Assembly: GCF_000721705.1 (NCBI RefSeq)
Contig: NZ_JOJL01000043.1
Coordinates: 43,550 to 107,549, forward strand
Direction of reading: 5' to 3'
DNA length: 64,000 nucleotides
DNA from: Actinoplanes subtropicus
Lineage (GTDB): Bacteria; Actinomycetota; Actinomycetes; Mycobacteriales; Micromonosporaceae
A model generated the notes under the pieces. The model was not told where the DNA came from. It searched no databases and saw only the letters and a program-made list of their open reading frames with translations. Of the stretch, positions 9,491 through 20,880 are shown piece by piece (position 1 is the stretch's first letter; the number at the start of each line of letters is the position of its first letter). Position numbers and translations under genes: made by a program.

Positions 9491-9520
9491 GCCCTCCGGC
9501 GGAGACATCCACCGGAGGGC
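9491..9520 (-). terminator. Hairpin terminator after ppdK
   Basis: GCCCTCCGG (9491-9499) and CCGGAGGGC (9512-9520) form a perfect 9-bp stem with a 12-nt loop, 14 bp beyond the ppdK stop. There is no clear U-tract, as is common in high-GC actinomycetes. Confidence 0.6.
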
Positions 9521-9533
9521 CACGAACAATTCG

Positions 9534-12215
<2,682 letters not shown>

Positions 12216-12404
12216 GCCAGCCACCTCCGGCTTCGAATCCGCGGTCGAACTGGTTTCTGCCCCGCGATTCGTAAGGCTATGCAGACGCGGGCCGAATAGT
12301 TAACCGTCACGTGGGGTTTTCCACAGCCCCCCGCAGCTCCCTGTTCGGGAAGCGCTCTCTTCGCGCAGTTCCGTGCATACCCGCCCCCGGGTAACGTTTC
12401 GCCG

Positions 12405-12869
12405 GTGACGGTTCTGCGGTGGCGGAGCGAGCGGCGCCTGCGGGGCATCCGGGTCCCCCGGCCGTTCGACCTCGACGCGTTCTGCGCCGAGGTGGCCGCC
12501 CGCCGCGGCCGCCCGCTGATCCGGCGCCCGGTCCCCGGGCTGGCCGCCGAGGCGCCCTGCGGCCTGTGGATCGCCACCGACCGGGCCGACCACGTCTTCC
12601 ACGACCCCGGCACCTCGCCGCTGCACGCCGAGCACATCGTGCTGCACGAGCTCGCGCACATCCTCTGCGGGCACTCCGGCTCGGCGGGCGCTCTCGACCG
12701 GCTCTTCCCGGACCTCGACCCGGCCACCGTACGCCGGGTGCTGGGCCGGGTCAGCTACCCCACCCAGCAGGAGCGCGAGGCCGAGATGCTGGCCTCGCTG
12801 ATCCGCGGCCGCTCGGCGCCGCCGGGACGGATCGGCCCGCTGGCCGACGCCTTCGGCTTCCTCGAGTGA
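12405..12869 (+). CDS. ImmA/IrrE-type metallopeptidase-like protein (ParH-like)
   Basis: 154 aa. The zinc-protease motif HELAH is at 81-85, preceded by PLHAEHIVL and followed by ICGH-like HILCGH; the acidic third ligand is probably in QEREAEMLASLI near 125. Members such as ImmA and IrrE cleave XRE-type repressors in response to signals. A TAACGT box 7 nt before the GTG indicates a leaderless start. It overlaps the next gene by 4 bp (GTGA), so the pair is translationally coupled. Together with the membrane protein downstream and the convergent XRE gene it forms a cassette recurrent in actinomycetes. Proteolytic activity and target are inferred, not shown. Confidence 0.8.
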   Translation: MTVLRWRSERRLRGIRVPRPFDLDAFCAEVAARRGRPLIRRPVPGLAAEAPCGLWIATDRADHVFHDPGTSPLHAEHIVLHELAHILCGHSGSAGALDRLFPDLDPATVRRVLGRVSYPTQQEREAEMLASLIRGRSAPPGRIGPLADAFGFLE

Positions 12870-13939
12870 TCTTCGAGATCCTCCCGCCGGCCGTGCTGTG
12901 GGGCGCCACCGTGCTGCGGCTGCCGACGCTGCTGCGGGACCGGCGGCAGCGGGCGATGTGGGCCTGCCTGTGCGCGGGGTCGGTGGCCGAGACGTTCACG
13001 TTTCCCGCCGTGGCCCGGGCGACCGGCCGGCCGATCCTGATCCATCTGCTGGTCGTCGTCTCGGCGTTCCTGCTGCTGCGGTTCCTGGCGGTGCTGACCG
13101 GCCGGGGCGTCCCGCGCGGGCAGTGGGCGCTGACCGGGACGGTGCTGGCCGCCCTCGTGGCGCTGGACGCCGTGGCGGGCGGCATCGGCCCCAGCCCGGA
13201 CCGGCCGGACGACGCGGCGGCCGCCACGGTGGCGTTCTGGGTGGTGCGCGAAGGCTACCTCGTCGCGGTGCTGACCGGCGGCATCGTGCTGTTCTGGTCG
13301 GTGGCCCGGACGGCGCCGGCCGGCCTGCCGCGGCTCGGGCTGCGCACCATCGCGGCCGGCTGGGCGCTGATCGCGCTCTCCGCGGCCGCGGCGCTTCCGC
13401 TGCTGCTGGGCGCCGGCGGCCTGACGGCGCCCGCCCGCCACCTGGCGGGCGCCGGGACGCTGCTGGCGGTGGGCGGGGCGCTGGTGCCGGCCGGGCGGCG
13501 GGCCCGGGTGGTGCTGGCCGAGTACCGGTCGCTGCTGGCCCTGCGGCCGCTGTGGACGGCCGTGCGGGACGCGTTTCCCGAGGTCGTCCTCTTCTCGCCG
13601 CGCCGGGCGGTGGTGGAGCTGGCCGGGGTGGACGACGTGCGGCTCCGGCTGTACCGGCGGGTGATCGAGATCAGGGACGGGATGCTGGCTCTCCGCCCGT
13701 ACGTCCACGGGGTCTTGCCGGAAACGCCGGAAGCGGAAGCCGCGGCAATCGCGGAAGCCCTGCGGCGTCGCGCGGAAGGTGCGCCGCCGTCGGGTAGCTC
13801 GCCAGGGTTCGCCATGGTCGGGCCGGAGATGGCCGACGAGGTGGCATGGCTGAGCCGGGTGAGCCGCGCCTATCGCCGGATCGAGGTCACGCCGGCGGCT
13901 GCTGCTCCGACTCCCAGATCTTCCGGATCAGCTCGCTGA
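12866..13939 (+). CDS. MAB_1171c-type seven-helix membrane protein
   Basis: 357 aa, GTG start inside the previous stop. About seven hydrophobic segments fill the first 230 residues, for example FLLLRFLAVLTG, ALTGTVLAALVALDAVAGG and LVAVLTGGIVLFWSV. A cytosolic domain of about 120 residues follows, with RPLWTAVRDAFPEV and VRLRLYRRVIEIRDGMLALRPY. This is the architecture of proteins annotated MAB_1171c family putative transporter (DUF6545-like C-terminus), which usually sit beside ImmA/IrrE and XRE genes. Transport has not been shown for them; a membrane sensor role for the neighbouring protease/regulator pair is an equally good guess. The 3' end overlaps the convergent XRE gene by 53 bp. Confidence 0.75.
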   Translation: MIFEILPPAVLWGATVLRLPTLLRDRRQRAMWACLCAGSVAETFTFPAVARATGRPILIHLLVVVSAFLLLRFLAVLTGRGVPRGQWALTGTVLAALVALDAVAGGIGPSPDRPDDAAAATVAFWVVREGYLVAVLTGGIVLFWSVARTAPAGLPRLGLRTIAAGWALIALSAAAALPLLLGAGGLTAPARHLAGAGTLLAVGGALVPAGRRARVVLAEYRSLLALRPLWTAVRDAFPEVVLFSPRRAVVELAGVDDVRLRLYRRVIEIRDGMLALRPYVHGVLPETPEAEAAAIAEALRRRAEGAPPSGSSPGFAMVGPEMADEVAWLSRVSRAYRRIEVTPAAAAPTPRSSGSAR

Positions 13940-14294
13940 TCGTCTCGCGGCCCTGCGGCGACACGTCGGCGGCCCGCAAAGCGATCTCGGTGACCCCGGC
14001 GTCGCGGATGCTCTGCAGCAGATCCAGCTGGGCGTCGACCCGCCGGGTCTGCTCGTCGTCCAGAAAATACGCCACCGGCACGCCGAAATAGGTGGCCAGG
14101 GCGGTCAGGTGCTGGATGGTCGGATTGTCGCGGCGGCCGGTGCGAAGCTGCCAGATGTACGTGTGCGAGATCGGCACACCCTGCCGCGCGCGGATCGCCT
14201 CGGCGACCGCCATGTAGCTCGGCTCCGCCTGGCCCGGCACGCGGACCTGGCGGAACAGCCGGTCGAGCTTGGCAGCGATCGAGAAGGCGCCCAC
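13887..14294 (-). CDS. XRE-family transcriptional regulator
   Basis: About 135 aa. The N-terminal half is a helix-turn-helix of the kind found with ParH/ImmA-like genes: KLDRLFRQV, then YMAVAEAIRARQGVPISHTYIWQLRTGRR and NPTIQHLTALATYFGVPVAYFL. The C-terminal 60 residues are helical and may dimerise. I chose GTG 14294 because the -10 box TAGAGT lies 7 nt upstream; GTG 14297 or ATG 14324 are alternatives. It is divergent from the P450 gene (85 bp) and convergent with the membrane protein, so it may control both. By analogy with ImmR it is the likely substrate of the ImmA-like protein at 12405. Confidence 0.82.
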   Translation of the reverse strand: MGAFSIAAKLDRLFRQVRVPGQAEPSYMAVAEAIRARQGVPISHTYIWQLRTGRRDNPTIQHLTALATYFGVPVAYFLDDEQTRRVDAQLDLLQSIRDAGVTEIALRAADVSPQGRETISELIRKIWESEQQPPA

Positions 14295-14378
14295 CACGTG
14301 CACTCTACCGAGCCGGACGACCATGAACAGGCCCCGGGTACGGTCGATCGCGTGGTGGACATTGTGGAAGGACCCGAG

Positions 14379-15548
14379 GTGTCGGCCCTGCTCGGCGAGC
14401 TGACCACGCTGGTCGGGCGGGAGGATCCCTATCCCCGGTACGAGCGGCTGCGGGAGATCGGGCCGGTCGTGCGGGCGGACGACGACGCCCTGGTCGTGAC
14501 GAGACATGCCGATTGCGCGGCGGTCACCCGGGATGCCCGGCTCGGCCACCTGCCGGCCGACATGCTGGCTTTCGTCGGGCTGCCGGACTGGGCGGAGCAT
14601 CCATCGCTGCGCCTGCTGTTCACCAGCATGCTGACGCTCAACCCGCCCGATCACACCCGGCTGCGGCGGCTGGTCAGCTCGGCTTTCACGGCCCGCCGGG
14701 TGGAGGCGCTGCGGCCGGCGATCACGCGGATGGTCTCGTCCCTGCTGGACGAGCTCGACGGGGCGGTCGACTTCATCTCGGCGTTCGCGTTTCCGTTGCC
14801 GGTCAACGTGATCGGTGAGCTGCTCGGGGTGCCGGAGCCGGATCGGGCGCAGTTTCAGACGCTCGTGCGGGATTGGTCGCAGGTGCTGGACACGATCACG
14901 CCGGAGGTGATCGCCGCGGCGGATCCGGCCGCGGCCACGATGCGCTCGTATTTGTCCGATTTAGCGGAAATGCGGCGGCAGGATCCTCGGGACGATCTGA
15001 TCAGCGCCCTGGTGGCGGTCGAGGAGCTCAGCTCCGATGAGCTGCTCACGATGGCGGCGCTGCTGTTCGGGGCCGGGTTTGAGACGACGACCCATCTGCT
15101 GGGCAATGGGCTGGTGGCGCTGCTGCGCCATCCGTCCGAAATTCCGGATTTATCCGGTGATCCGGTCGCCGCGGTGGAGGAGTTGCTGCGCTTCGACTCG
15201 CCGGTGCAGCTGGCGGCTCGGGTGGCTTGGCAGCCGACGGTGATCGGCGGGGTGGACATTTCGCCCGGCGACCGGATTGTCGCCTATCTCGGCGCGGGCA
15301 ATCACGACCCGGCGCGGTTCGATTCGCCGGATGTGCTCGATCTGTCCAGGCCGGACAACGCGCCGCTCTCGTTCGGCGGCGGGATCCACTACTGCCTGGG
15401 TGCGCCGCTGGCCCGCCTCGAGGCGCAGATCGCCTTCCCGGCGCTGTTCCGTCGTTTTCCCGGCGTACGCCTGGACGGCTCGCCCACCCGTCGCGACAGC
15501 CTGACGATCCGCGGATACACCAAGCTGCCGGTCGTCCTGGCACAGTAA
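14379..15548 (+). CDS. Cytochrome P450
   Basis: 389 aa class I bacterial P450. The I-helix oxygen-activation motif GAGFETTT is at about 231-238, the K-helix ExxR as EELLRFDSPVQLAAR, and the heme-binding loop SFGGGIHYCLGAPLARLEAQ has the axial cysteine at residue 339. I placed the start at GTG 14379, 5-8 nt after GGAAGGA; the frame is open further upstream but without homology. The substrate cannot be read from the sequence. No ferredoxin or biosynthetic gene is adjacent; the neighbours are the XRE regulator and its membrane/protease partners, an unusual context that suggests control by that regulator. Confidence 0.92.
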   Translation: MSALLGELTTLVGREDPYPRYERLREIGPVVRADDDALVVTRHADCAAVTRDARLGHLPADMLAFVGLPDWAEHPSLRLLFTSMLTLNPPDHTRLRRLVSSAFTARRVEALRPAITRMVSSLLDELDGAVDFISAFAFPLPVNVIGELLGVPEPDRAQFQTLVRDWSQVLDTITPEVIAAADPAAATMRSYLSDLAEMRRQDPRDDLISALVAVEELSSDELLTMAALLFGAGFETTTHLLGNGLVALLRHPSEIPDLSGDPVAAVEELLRFDSPVQLAARVAWQPTVIGGVDISPGDRIVAYLGAGNHDPARFDSPDVLDLSRPDNAPLSFGGGIHYCLGAPLARLEAQIAFPALFRRFPGVRLDGSPTRRDSLTIRGYTKLPVVLAQ

Positions 15549-15551
15549 GAC

Positions 15552-15589
15552 GCCGCTGCGAATTCCACGGGGGAAGAACTCGCAACGGC
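15552..15589. terminator. Hairpin between convergent P450 and lipoprotein genes
   Basis: GCCGCTGCGA (15552-15561) pairs with TCGCAACGGC (15580-15589), nine of ten positions, around an 18-nt loop. It sits between two converging genes, so it may serve both strands. Confidence 0.5.
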
Positions 15590-15625
15590 GCAGCCCGAAC
15601 AGTAGACGACCCCGGGCGGGTCTGT

Positions 15626-16327
15626 CTATCCCACCCGTTGCACGACGGTGCCGACCAACTTCTTCCAATCGGTATCGAAAGTCGCCGCCGGGCTCGCGCT
15701 GTTCAGCTGATAGATCGCATACGCGTCCACGAGCACCACATTCGCGGTCTGTACCACGGTCACGGCGGTGTCGGCGGTGCCCGGGTGGGACTTGTCGTAG
15801 CTCTTGTGTCGGATCACCACGAATCCCGTCCAGCCCTCCTCGTTGATCGGCTGGACGGCGGCCGTCTCGGTGTAGGCCGGCTCGTTGCGGTCGCTGGTCT
15901 GGGTGGCCGGCACGTTCATCGTCTTCTGACAGCTGTCGGCGACGCCACGCAGCCCGGCCAGCGCCGCGTCGGCACCGGACTTGTTGCCGTAGACCAGGGC
16001 GACCTGCTCGAGCGTCTGGGCGCCCTTCTCCCCCTCGTCGACCAGCGGCGCGGAGACGACCTCGCCGCCGGGCGGGGCCTGCGGCGCCGGGGTGGTGCCG
16101 CCGCAGATGCTGACCAGCTCGTTGGGATCGGCGCTCTCGTCCGGCGCGCTCCAGGTCGGGCCGAGCTCGGAGGCCTGCATCAGCGCGCCCCGCATCGTGG
16201 TCGCCGAGATCAGCTTGCTCTGGTCGGGCTGCTTGTTGTCGTCCTCGGAGTCGCTGCAGGCGGCCGTCACGGCGAGGGCGCAGAGGGCGGTGACGGCGAT
16301 GCGGGCGGCTCGGGCGGTCACGAACAT
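15626..16327 (-). CDS. Secreted lipoprotein with PknH-like sensor domain
   Basis: 233 aa. The N-terminus is a lipoprotein signal: a basic start, a hydrophobic core (AVTALCALAVT) and a lipobox TAAC with Cys at about residue 24. A Ser/Asp-rich linker follows, then a globular domain with paired cysteines (SICGGTT and DSCQKTM) and the segment WTGFVVIRHKSYDKSH. This resembles the extracellular domain of mycobacterial PknH and related sensor-domain lipoproteins. No kinase is attached. An AAAGAT box 6 nt before the ATG could be a -10 for leaderless expression. It is divergent from glcD, 108 bp away. The ligand is unknown. Confidence 0.75.
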   Translation of the reverse strand: MFVTARAARIAVTALCALAVTAACSDSEDDNKQPDQSKLISATTMRGALMQASELGPTWSAPDESADPNELVSICGGTTPAPQAPPGGEVVSAPLVDEGEKGAQTLEQVALVYGNKSGADAALAGLRGVADSCQKTMNVPATQTSDRNEPAYTETAAVQPINEEGWTGFVVIRHKSYDKSHPGTADTAVTVVQTANVVLVDAYAIYQLNSASPAATFDTDWKKLVGTVVQRVG

Positions 16328-16435
16328 CGGGCCATCTTTGCAGAAGATTCGCCCCTCGCCGACGCCGGTTTCGGGTTATCCACAGGCCGTCACGAGACCG
16401 TCGCGCTGGGCCGCCCGGCGGGATACGTTCTCTTC

Positions 16436-17887
16436 GTGAGCGGGATTCAGGAACTGGCTGAGGGACTCCGGGCCGTGCTCGGGCCGGCGCGGGTGATCAC
16501 CGACCGGCAGGAGCTGCGGACGTACGAGTGCGACGGTCTCGCCCACTACAAGGTCGTCCCGGCGCTGGTGGTCCTCCCGCAGGACACGGCGCAGGTCGCC
16601 GCCGTGGTCCGGGCCTGCGCCGAGGCGGGCGTGCCGTTCGTGGCCCGCGGTTCGGGCACCGGCCTGTCCGGCGGGGCGCTCCCGCATGCCGACGGCGTGT
16701 TGATCGTGACCGCCCAGATGCGCCGGCTCGTCGAGGTCGACCCGGCCGACGAGCGGGCCGTGGCCGAGCCGGGGGTGATCAACCTGCAGGTCACCCGTGC
16801 CGCGACCCCACACGGCTACTACTACGCGCCCGACCCGTCCAGCCAGCAGATCTGCTCGATCGGGGGCAATGTCGCGGAGAATTCCGGCGGCGCGCACTGC
16901 CTGAAATACGGCTTCACCACCAACCACGTGACCGGGCTCGAGGTGGTCACCCCCGACGGCGAGGTGACCCGGCTCGGCGGGCGCGCGCTCGACCCACCGG
17001 GGTACGACCTGCTCGGCGCGTTCGTCGGGTCGGAGGGCACGCTCGGGGTGGCCACCGAGGTGACCGTGAAACTCACCAGGCTGCCCGAGTCGGTGCGGAC
17101 GCTGCTGGCCGGCTTCCACGGCACCGACCAGGCCGGCGCGGCCACCTCGGCGATCATCGGGGCGGGCGTGGTGCCGGCCGCGATCGAGATGATGGACGCG
17201 CTGGCCATCGAGGCGGCCGAGGCGGCGGTGGCCTGCGGTTATCCGGCGGGCGCCGGCGCGGTGCTGATCGTCGAGCTGGACGGGCCGGCCGCCGAGGTCG
17301 CGGCCCAGTTCGGCGAGGTGACCCGGCTGTGCGAGGCGAACGGCGCGTTCGAGATCCGGATAGCGGCCGACGACGCCGAGCGGGCGCTGTTCTGGCGGGG
17401 GCGGAAATCGGCGTTCGCCGCCGTCGGCCGGATCAGCCCCGACTACATCGTGCAGGACGGCGTGATCCCCCGGACGGCGCTGCCCGAGGTGCTGCGCCGG
17501 ATCGAGGAGCTGGCGGCCGGCCATGGCGTACGGGTGGCAAACGTCTTTCACGCCGGCGACGGGAACCTGCATCCCCTCGTGCTCTTCGACGACGCGATCG
17601 AGGGCGCGGCCGAGCGGGCCGAGGCGGCCTCCGGCGCGATCATCGACATCTGCATCGAGTACGGCGGCTCGATCACCGGCGAGCACGGCGTCGGGTCGGA
17701 CAAGGCGAGGTTCATGCCGCGCATGTTCACCGACGACGACCTCGACACGATGCAGCTGCTGCGGTGCGCCTTCGACCCGGACGGGCTGGCCAACCCGGGC
17801 AAGGTCTTCCCGACGCCGCGGCTGTGCGGCGAGCGGCCGGGCCGCCACCGCGGGGCCCTGGAGTATCAGGGCGCCGAGGTCTTCTGA
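16436..17887 (+). CDS. glcD: Glycolate oxidase FAD-linked subunit GlcD
   Basis: 483 aa flavoprotein. The FAD-binding segments PFVARGSGTGLSGGALP, DPSSQQICSIGGNVAENSGG and GSEGTLGVATEVTVKL are all present, with the C-terminal oxidase domain containing FHAGDGNLHPLVLFD and GSITGEHGVG. It oxidises glycolate or a related 2-hydroxyacid to the 2-oxoacid and passes electrons through GlcE and GlcF. The GTG start lies 6 nt after TACGTT, a leaderless arrangement. The stop overlaps the glcE start (TGATG), so glcDEF is one operon with strict coupling. D-lactate dehydrogenase is the main alternative, but the three-subunit arrangement favours glycolate oxidase. Confidence 0.9.
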   Translation: MSGIQELAEGLRAVLGPARVITDRQELRTYECDGLAHYKVVPALVVLPQDTAQVAAVVRACAEAGVPFVARGSGTGLSGGALPHADGVLIVTAQMRRLVEVDPADERAVAEPGVINLQVTRAATPHGYYYAPDPSSQQICSIGGNVAENSGGAHCLKYGFTTNHVTGLEVVTPDGEVTRLGGRALDPPGYDLLGAFVGSEGTLGVATEVTVKLTRLPESVRTLLAGFHGTDQAGAATSAIIGAGVVPAAIEMMDALAIEAAEAAVACGYPAGAGAVLIVELDGPAAEVAAQFGEVTRLCEANGAFEIRIAADDAERALFWRGRKSAFAAVGRISPDYIVQDGVIPRTALPEVLRRIEELAAGHGVRVANVFHAGDGNLHPLVLFDDAIEGAAERAEAASGAIIDICIEYGGSITGEHGVGSDKARFMPRMFTDDDLDTMQLLRCAFDPDGLANPGKVFPTPRLCGERPGRHRGALEYQGAEVF

Positions 17888-19005
17888 TGTCGGTGCTGGA
17901 CGAGCTGGCCCGCCCGGCCGGTGATGACGACGTGGTCGGCGGCGTGCCGGCCCGGTTGGTCGCGGCGCCCGCCGACACGGCCGAGGCGGCGGCGCTGGTC
18001 GCGGCGGCCCGGGAGTTGACCGTGGTGGTCCGGGGCGCCGGCACGAAGATCGACTGGGGTGTCCCGCCACGATCGCTCGACCTGATCATCGACACCCGCC
18101 GGCTGACCGGGGTGGTCGAGCACGCGGCCGGCGATCTGATCACCATCGTGCGGGCGGGGACGCCGCTGTCCGAGATCTCGCTCGGCGCGCAAGTGCTCGC
18201 GCTGGACGGGCCGGCCAGGGCGACGGTCGGCGGGACGGTGGCGGCCAACACGACCGGCCCGCGGCGGCTGCACTACGGGAGCGTGCGCGACCTGCTGATC
18301 GGCATCACCGTGGTCCGGCCGGACGGCAAGGTCGCCAAATCCGGCGGCAGGGTGGTGAAGAACGTCGCCGGGTACGACCTGGGCAAGCTGTACACCGGCT
18401 CGTACGGGACGCTGGGGTTGATCACCGAGTGCGTGTTCCGGCTGCATCCGCGGCCGCGGGCCGCGGCGTACGTACGGGCGCAGGCGCCGGCCGCCGACGC
18501 GGCGCGGGTGCGGGAGGCCCGGGTGGCGCCGGCGGCGATCGAGCTGGATTCGGCGACGGGCGAGCTGGCGGTGCTGCTGGAGGGGACGCCGGAGGGCGTA
18601 CGGGAGCGGGCGGCGGCGCTCGCCAAGCTGCTCGGCGGGGAGGTCGCGGAGGAGCCGCCGGCCTGGTGGGGCGCCGACCCATGGCCGGCGGGCGGGATCG
18701 GGATGAAGCTGTCGGTGCCGTTGTCCCAGGTGCCCGCGCTGGTGGCCGGCGGAGATCCGGTGCGCGGGTCGGCCGGCACGGGGGTGCTGTATGCGGCGGC
18801 CGAGGGGATCACCCAGGTCGAGCGGTTGCGGGGGCTGTGCACGCGGCTGGGTGGGCACGCGGTGGTGCTGACCGCGCCCGCCGCGTTTCGTGACATTTTG
18901 GACATGTGGGGGCCGGTGCCAGGACTGGCCCTGATGCGGCGGGTGAAAGACCAGTTCGATCCCGCGCACCGCTTCGCGCCGGGCCGATTCGTGGGAGGCA
19001 TCTGA
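17887..19005 (+). CDS. glcE: Glycolate oxidase FAD-binding subunit GlcE
   Basis: 372 aa. It is a second, shorter FAD-binding (PCMH-type) protein: VVRGAGTKIDWG, ATVGGTVAANTTGPRRL and KNVAGYDLGKLYTGSYGTLG are the flavin-contact motifs. The C-terminal oxidase half is reduced, as usual for GlcE. ATG 17887 overlaps the glcD stop by one base and its own stop overlaps the glcF ATG by one base. The protein is required for activity of the complex in E. coli, where it partners GlcD and the iron-sulfur subunit. Confidence 0.9.
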   Translation: MSVLDELARPAGDDDVVGGVPARLVAAPADTAEAAALVAAARELTVVVRGAGTKIDWGVPPRSLDLIIDTRRLTGVVEHAAGDLITIVRAGTPLSEISLGAQVLALDGPARATVGGTVAANTTGPRRLHYGSVRDLLIGITVVRPDGKVAKSGGRVVKNVAGYDLGKLYTGSYGTLGLITECVFRLHPRPRAAAYVRAQAPAADAARVREARVAPAAIELDSATGELAVLLEGTPEGVRERAAALAKLLGGEVAEEPPAWWGADPWPAGGIGMKLSVPLSQVPALVAGGDPVRGSAGTGVLYAAAEGITQVERLRGLCTRLGGHAVVLTAPAAFRDILDMWGPVPGLALMRRVKDQFDPAHRFAPGRFVGGI

Positions 19006-20369
19006 TGGTTGACGCCACGTGGGGCACCGGCGAGGTGCCGCGGGACGTGCTCGGGCCGGTCGACGGGCCCGCGGCCTTCGACGGCGATCATCCGCCGCGG
19101 AAGGACCTGATAGCGGACTGCGTGCACTGTGGATTCTGCCTGCCCACCTGCCCGACGTACGTGCTGTGGGGGGCGGAGGCCGATTCGCCGCGCGGGCGGA
19201 TCTACCTGATGAACGAGGGGCTCAACGGCGAACCACTGAGCGACTCGATGGTCGAGCACTTCGACAACTGCCTGGGGTGCATGTCGTGCGTGACGGCCTG
19301 CCCGTCCGGGGTCGAGTACGACCGGCTGATCGAGGACACCCGCGCCCAGATCGAGCGGCGGCATCCGCGAACGGCCCGGGAACGCGCCCTCCGCTCGGCG
19401 ATCTTCGCACTGTTTCCCTACCCGCGGCGGCTCCGCCTGCTGCGCGGGCCGCTACGGGCATACCAGGCCTCCGGACTGCAGAAGCTAGTGGCCCGCAGCG
19501 GCCTGCTGCCCCGGCTCGCGCCGACGCTGGCCACGCTGGAGTCGCTGGCGCCCCGGCTGCGCGGCGTGCCCCGGCCGCCCCGCCGGATCCCGCCGCGCGG
19601 CGCCCGGCGCGCCATCGTCGGCATGCTGACCGGTTGCGTGCAGAGCGCGTTCTTCCCCGACGTGAACTCGGCGACGGCCCGGGTGCTCGCCGCCGAGGGC
19701 TGCGAGGTGCTGATCCCGCCGTCGCAGGGGTGTTGCGGCGCGCTGAGCGTCCACAACGGCCGCAAGGCGGAGGCGCAGCGTTTCGCCCGCCGCCTGATCG
19801 ACACGTTCGAGCACACCGGCATGGACTTCTTCGTCGTCAACGCGGCCGGCTGCGGCTCGTCCCTGAAGGAGTACGACACCCTGCTGGCCGACGATCCCGC
19901 CTACGCGGCCCGCGCGGTGGCCTTCACCGCAAAGGTCCGCGACCTGGCCGAGTTGCTGGCCGAGTTGGGCCTGGTCGCACCCCGGCACCCCCTGGACGTG
20001 ACGGTCGCCTACCACGACGCCTGCCATCTGGCCCACGCCCAGGGCATCCGCGCCCAGCCCCGCTCCCTGCTGGCAGGCATCCCCGGCCTGACCCTCAAGG
20101 AAATCCCCGACCCGGAAATCTGCTGCGGCTCGGCCGGCATCTGGAACGTCCTCAACCCCACCCCGGCCGCCGAACTGGGCAACCGCAAGGCCACCAACGT
20201 CCTGTCCACCGGCGCCGCCCTGCTGGTCACCGCCAACCCGGGTTGCCTGATGCAGGTAGCCGCGGCAATCCACCGCCAGGGCGGCTCGATCGCCTTGGCC
20301 CACACCGCCCAGGTCCTGGACGCCTCCATCCGCGGCCTCGGCGCCCGCTCCCTCCTGAACCGCCACTGA
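19005..20369 (+). CDS. glcF: Glycolate oxidase iron-sulfur subunit GlcF
   Basis: 454 aa. Two ferredoxin-type [4Fe-4S] clusters are bound by C39/C42/C45/C49 and C89/C92/C95/C99 (CVHCGFCLPTCP and CLGCMSCVTACP). Two CCG domains follow, with PPSQGCCGALSVHNG and DPEICCGSAGIWN, plus YHDACHLAHAQG. The subunit carries electrons from the flavin subunits to the membrane quinone pool. GGGAGG is placed before the ATG, within the end of glcE. Downstream lies a long tandem-repeat region, with no further operon gene. Confidence 0.92.
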   Translation: MVDATWGTGEVPRDVLGPVDGPAAFDGDHPPRKDLIADCVHCGFCLPTCPTYVLWGAEADSPRGRIYLMNEGLNGEPLSDSMVEHFDNCLGCMSCVTACPSGVEYDRLIEDTRAQIERRHPRTARERALRSAIFALFPYPRRLRLLRGPLRAYQASGLQKLVARSGLLPRLAPTLATLESLAPRLRGVPRPPRRIPPRGARRAIVGMLTGCVQSAFFPDVNSATARVLAAEGCEVLIPPSQGCCGALSVHNGRKAEAQRFARRLIDTFEHTGMDFFVVNAAGCGSSLKEYDTLLADDPAYAARAVAFTAKVRDLAELLAELGLVAPRHPLDVTVAYHDACHLAHAQGIRAQPRSLLAGIPGLTLKEIPDPEICCGSAGIWNVLNPTPAAELGNRKATNVLSTGAALLVTANPGCLMQVAAAIHRQGGSIALAHTAQVLDASIRGLGARSLLNRH

Positions 20370-20459
20370 CCCACACCCAACGCCATCCACCGCCCGCCAG
20401 CCCCTCCCACAACAGTCGGCCCTCCGCCCGTTACCCCGCACAGCGCGGCCCCACCGTGG

Positions 20460-20780
20460 CCCGGCAGCGTGGCCCGACCGCAGCCCGGCAGCGCGGCCCG
20501 ACCGCAGCCCGGCAGCGTGGCCCGACCGCAGCCCGGCAGCGTGGCCCGACCGCAGCCCGGCAGCGTGGCCCGACCGCAGCCCGGCAGCGCGGCCCGACCG
20601 CAGCCCGGCAGCGCGGCCCAACAGTGGCCGGCAGCGCGGCCCAACAGCGGCCCGGCAGCGCGGCCCGACCGCAGCCCGGCAGCGCGGCCCAACAGTGGCC
20701 CGGCAGCGGGCCCAACAGTGGCCCGGCAGCGGGCCCAACAGTGGCCCGGCAGCGGGCCCAACAGTGGCCCGGCAGCGCGG
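20460..20780. repeat. Tandem 24-bp and 23-bp repeats
   Basis: From 20460 a 24-bp unit beginning CCCGGCAGCG recurs at exact 24-bp steps (20460, 20484, 20508, 20532, 20556, 20580, 20604), differing mainly by a C/T at one position (GCGCGGC or GCGTGGC). Degenerate copies follow, then a related 23-bp unit (CCCAACAGTGGCCCGGCAGC plus GGG) at 20711, 20734 and 20757. The array fills the gap between converging glcF and the CGNR gene (20370-20854). The forward frame can be read as a repeated octapeptide ARPQPGSV, but it has no start or context and I do not call it a gene. Confidence 0.85.
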
Positions 20781-20796
20781 CCCTGGCACGCGGCCG

Positions 20797-20880
20797 CCCT
20801 CGCCCGTCAGCGCCCTCGCCCGTCAGCGCCCTCGCCCGTCAGCGCCCTCGCCCGTCAGCGCCCTCGCCCGTCAGCGCCCT
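20797..20880. repeat. Tandem 16-bp repeat running into the CGNR gene end
   Basis: The unit CCCTCGCCCGTCAGCG starts at 20797, 20813, 20829, 20845 and 20861, with a partial copy at 20877. The stop codon of the CGNR gene (20855) lies inside the array, so copy-number change would alter the protein's C-terminus, since 16 is not a multiple of 3. Confidence 0.85.

Noticed and set aside
20460..20880. CRISPR array
   Set aside because: The units are contiguous tandem repeats with no unique spacers, and no cas gene is present.
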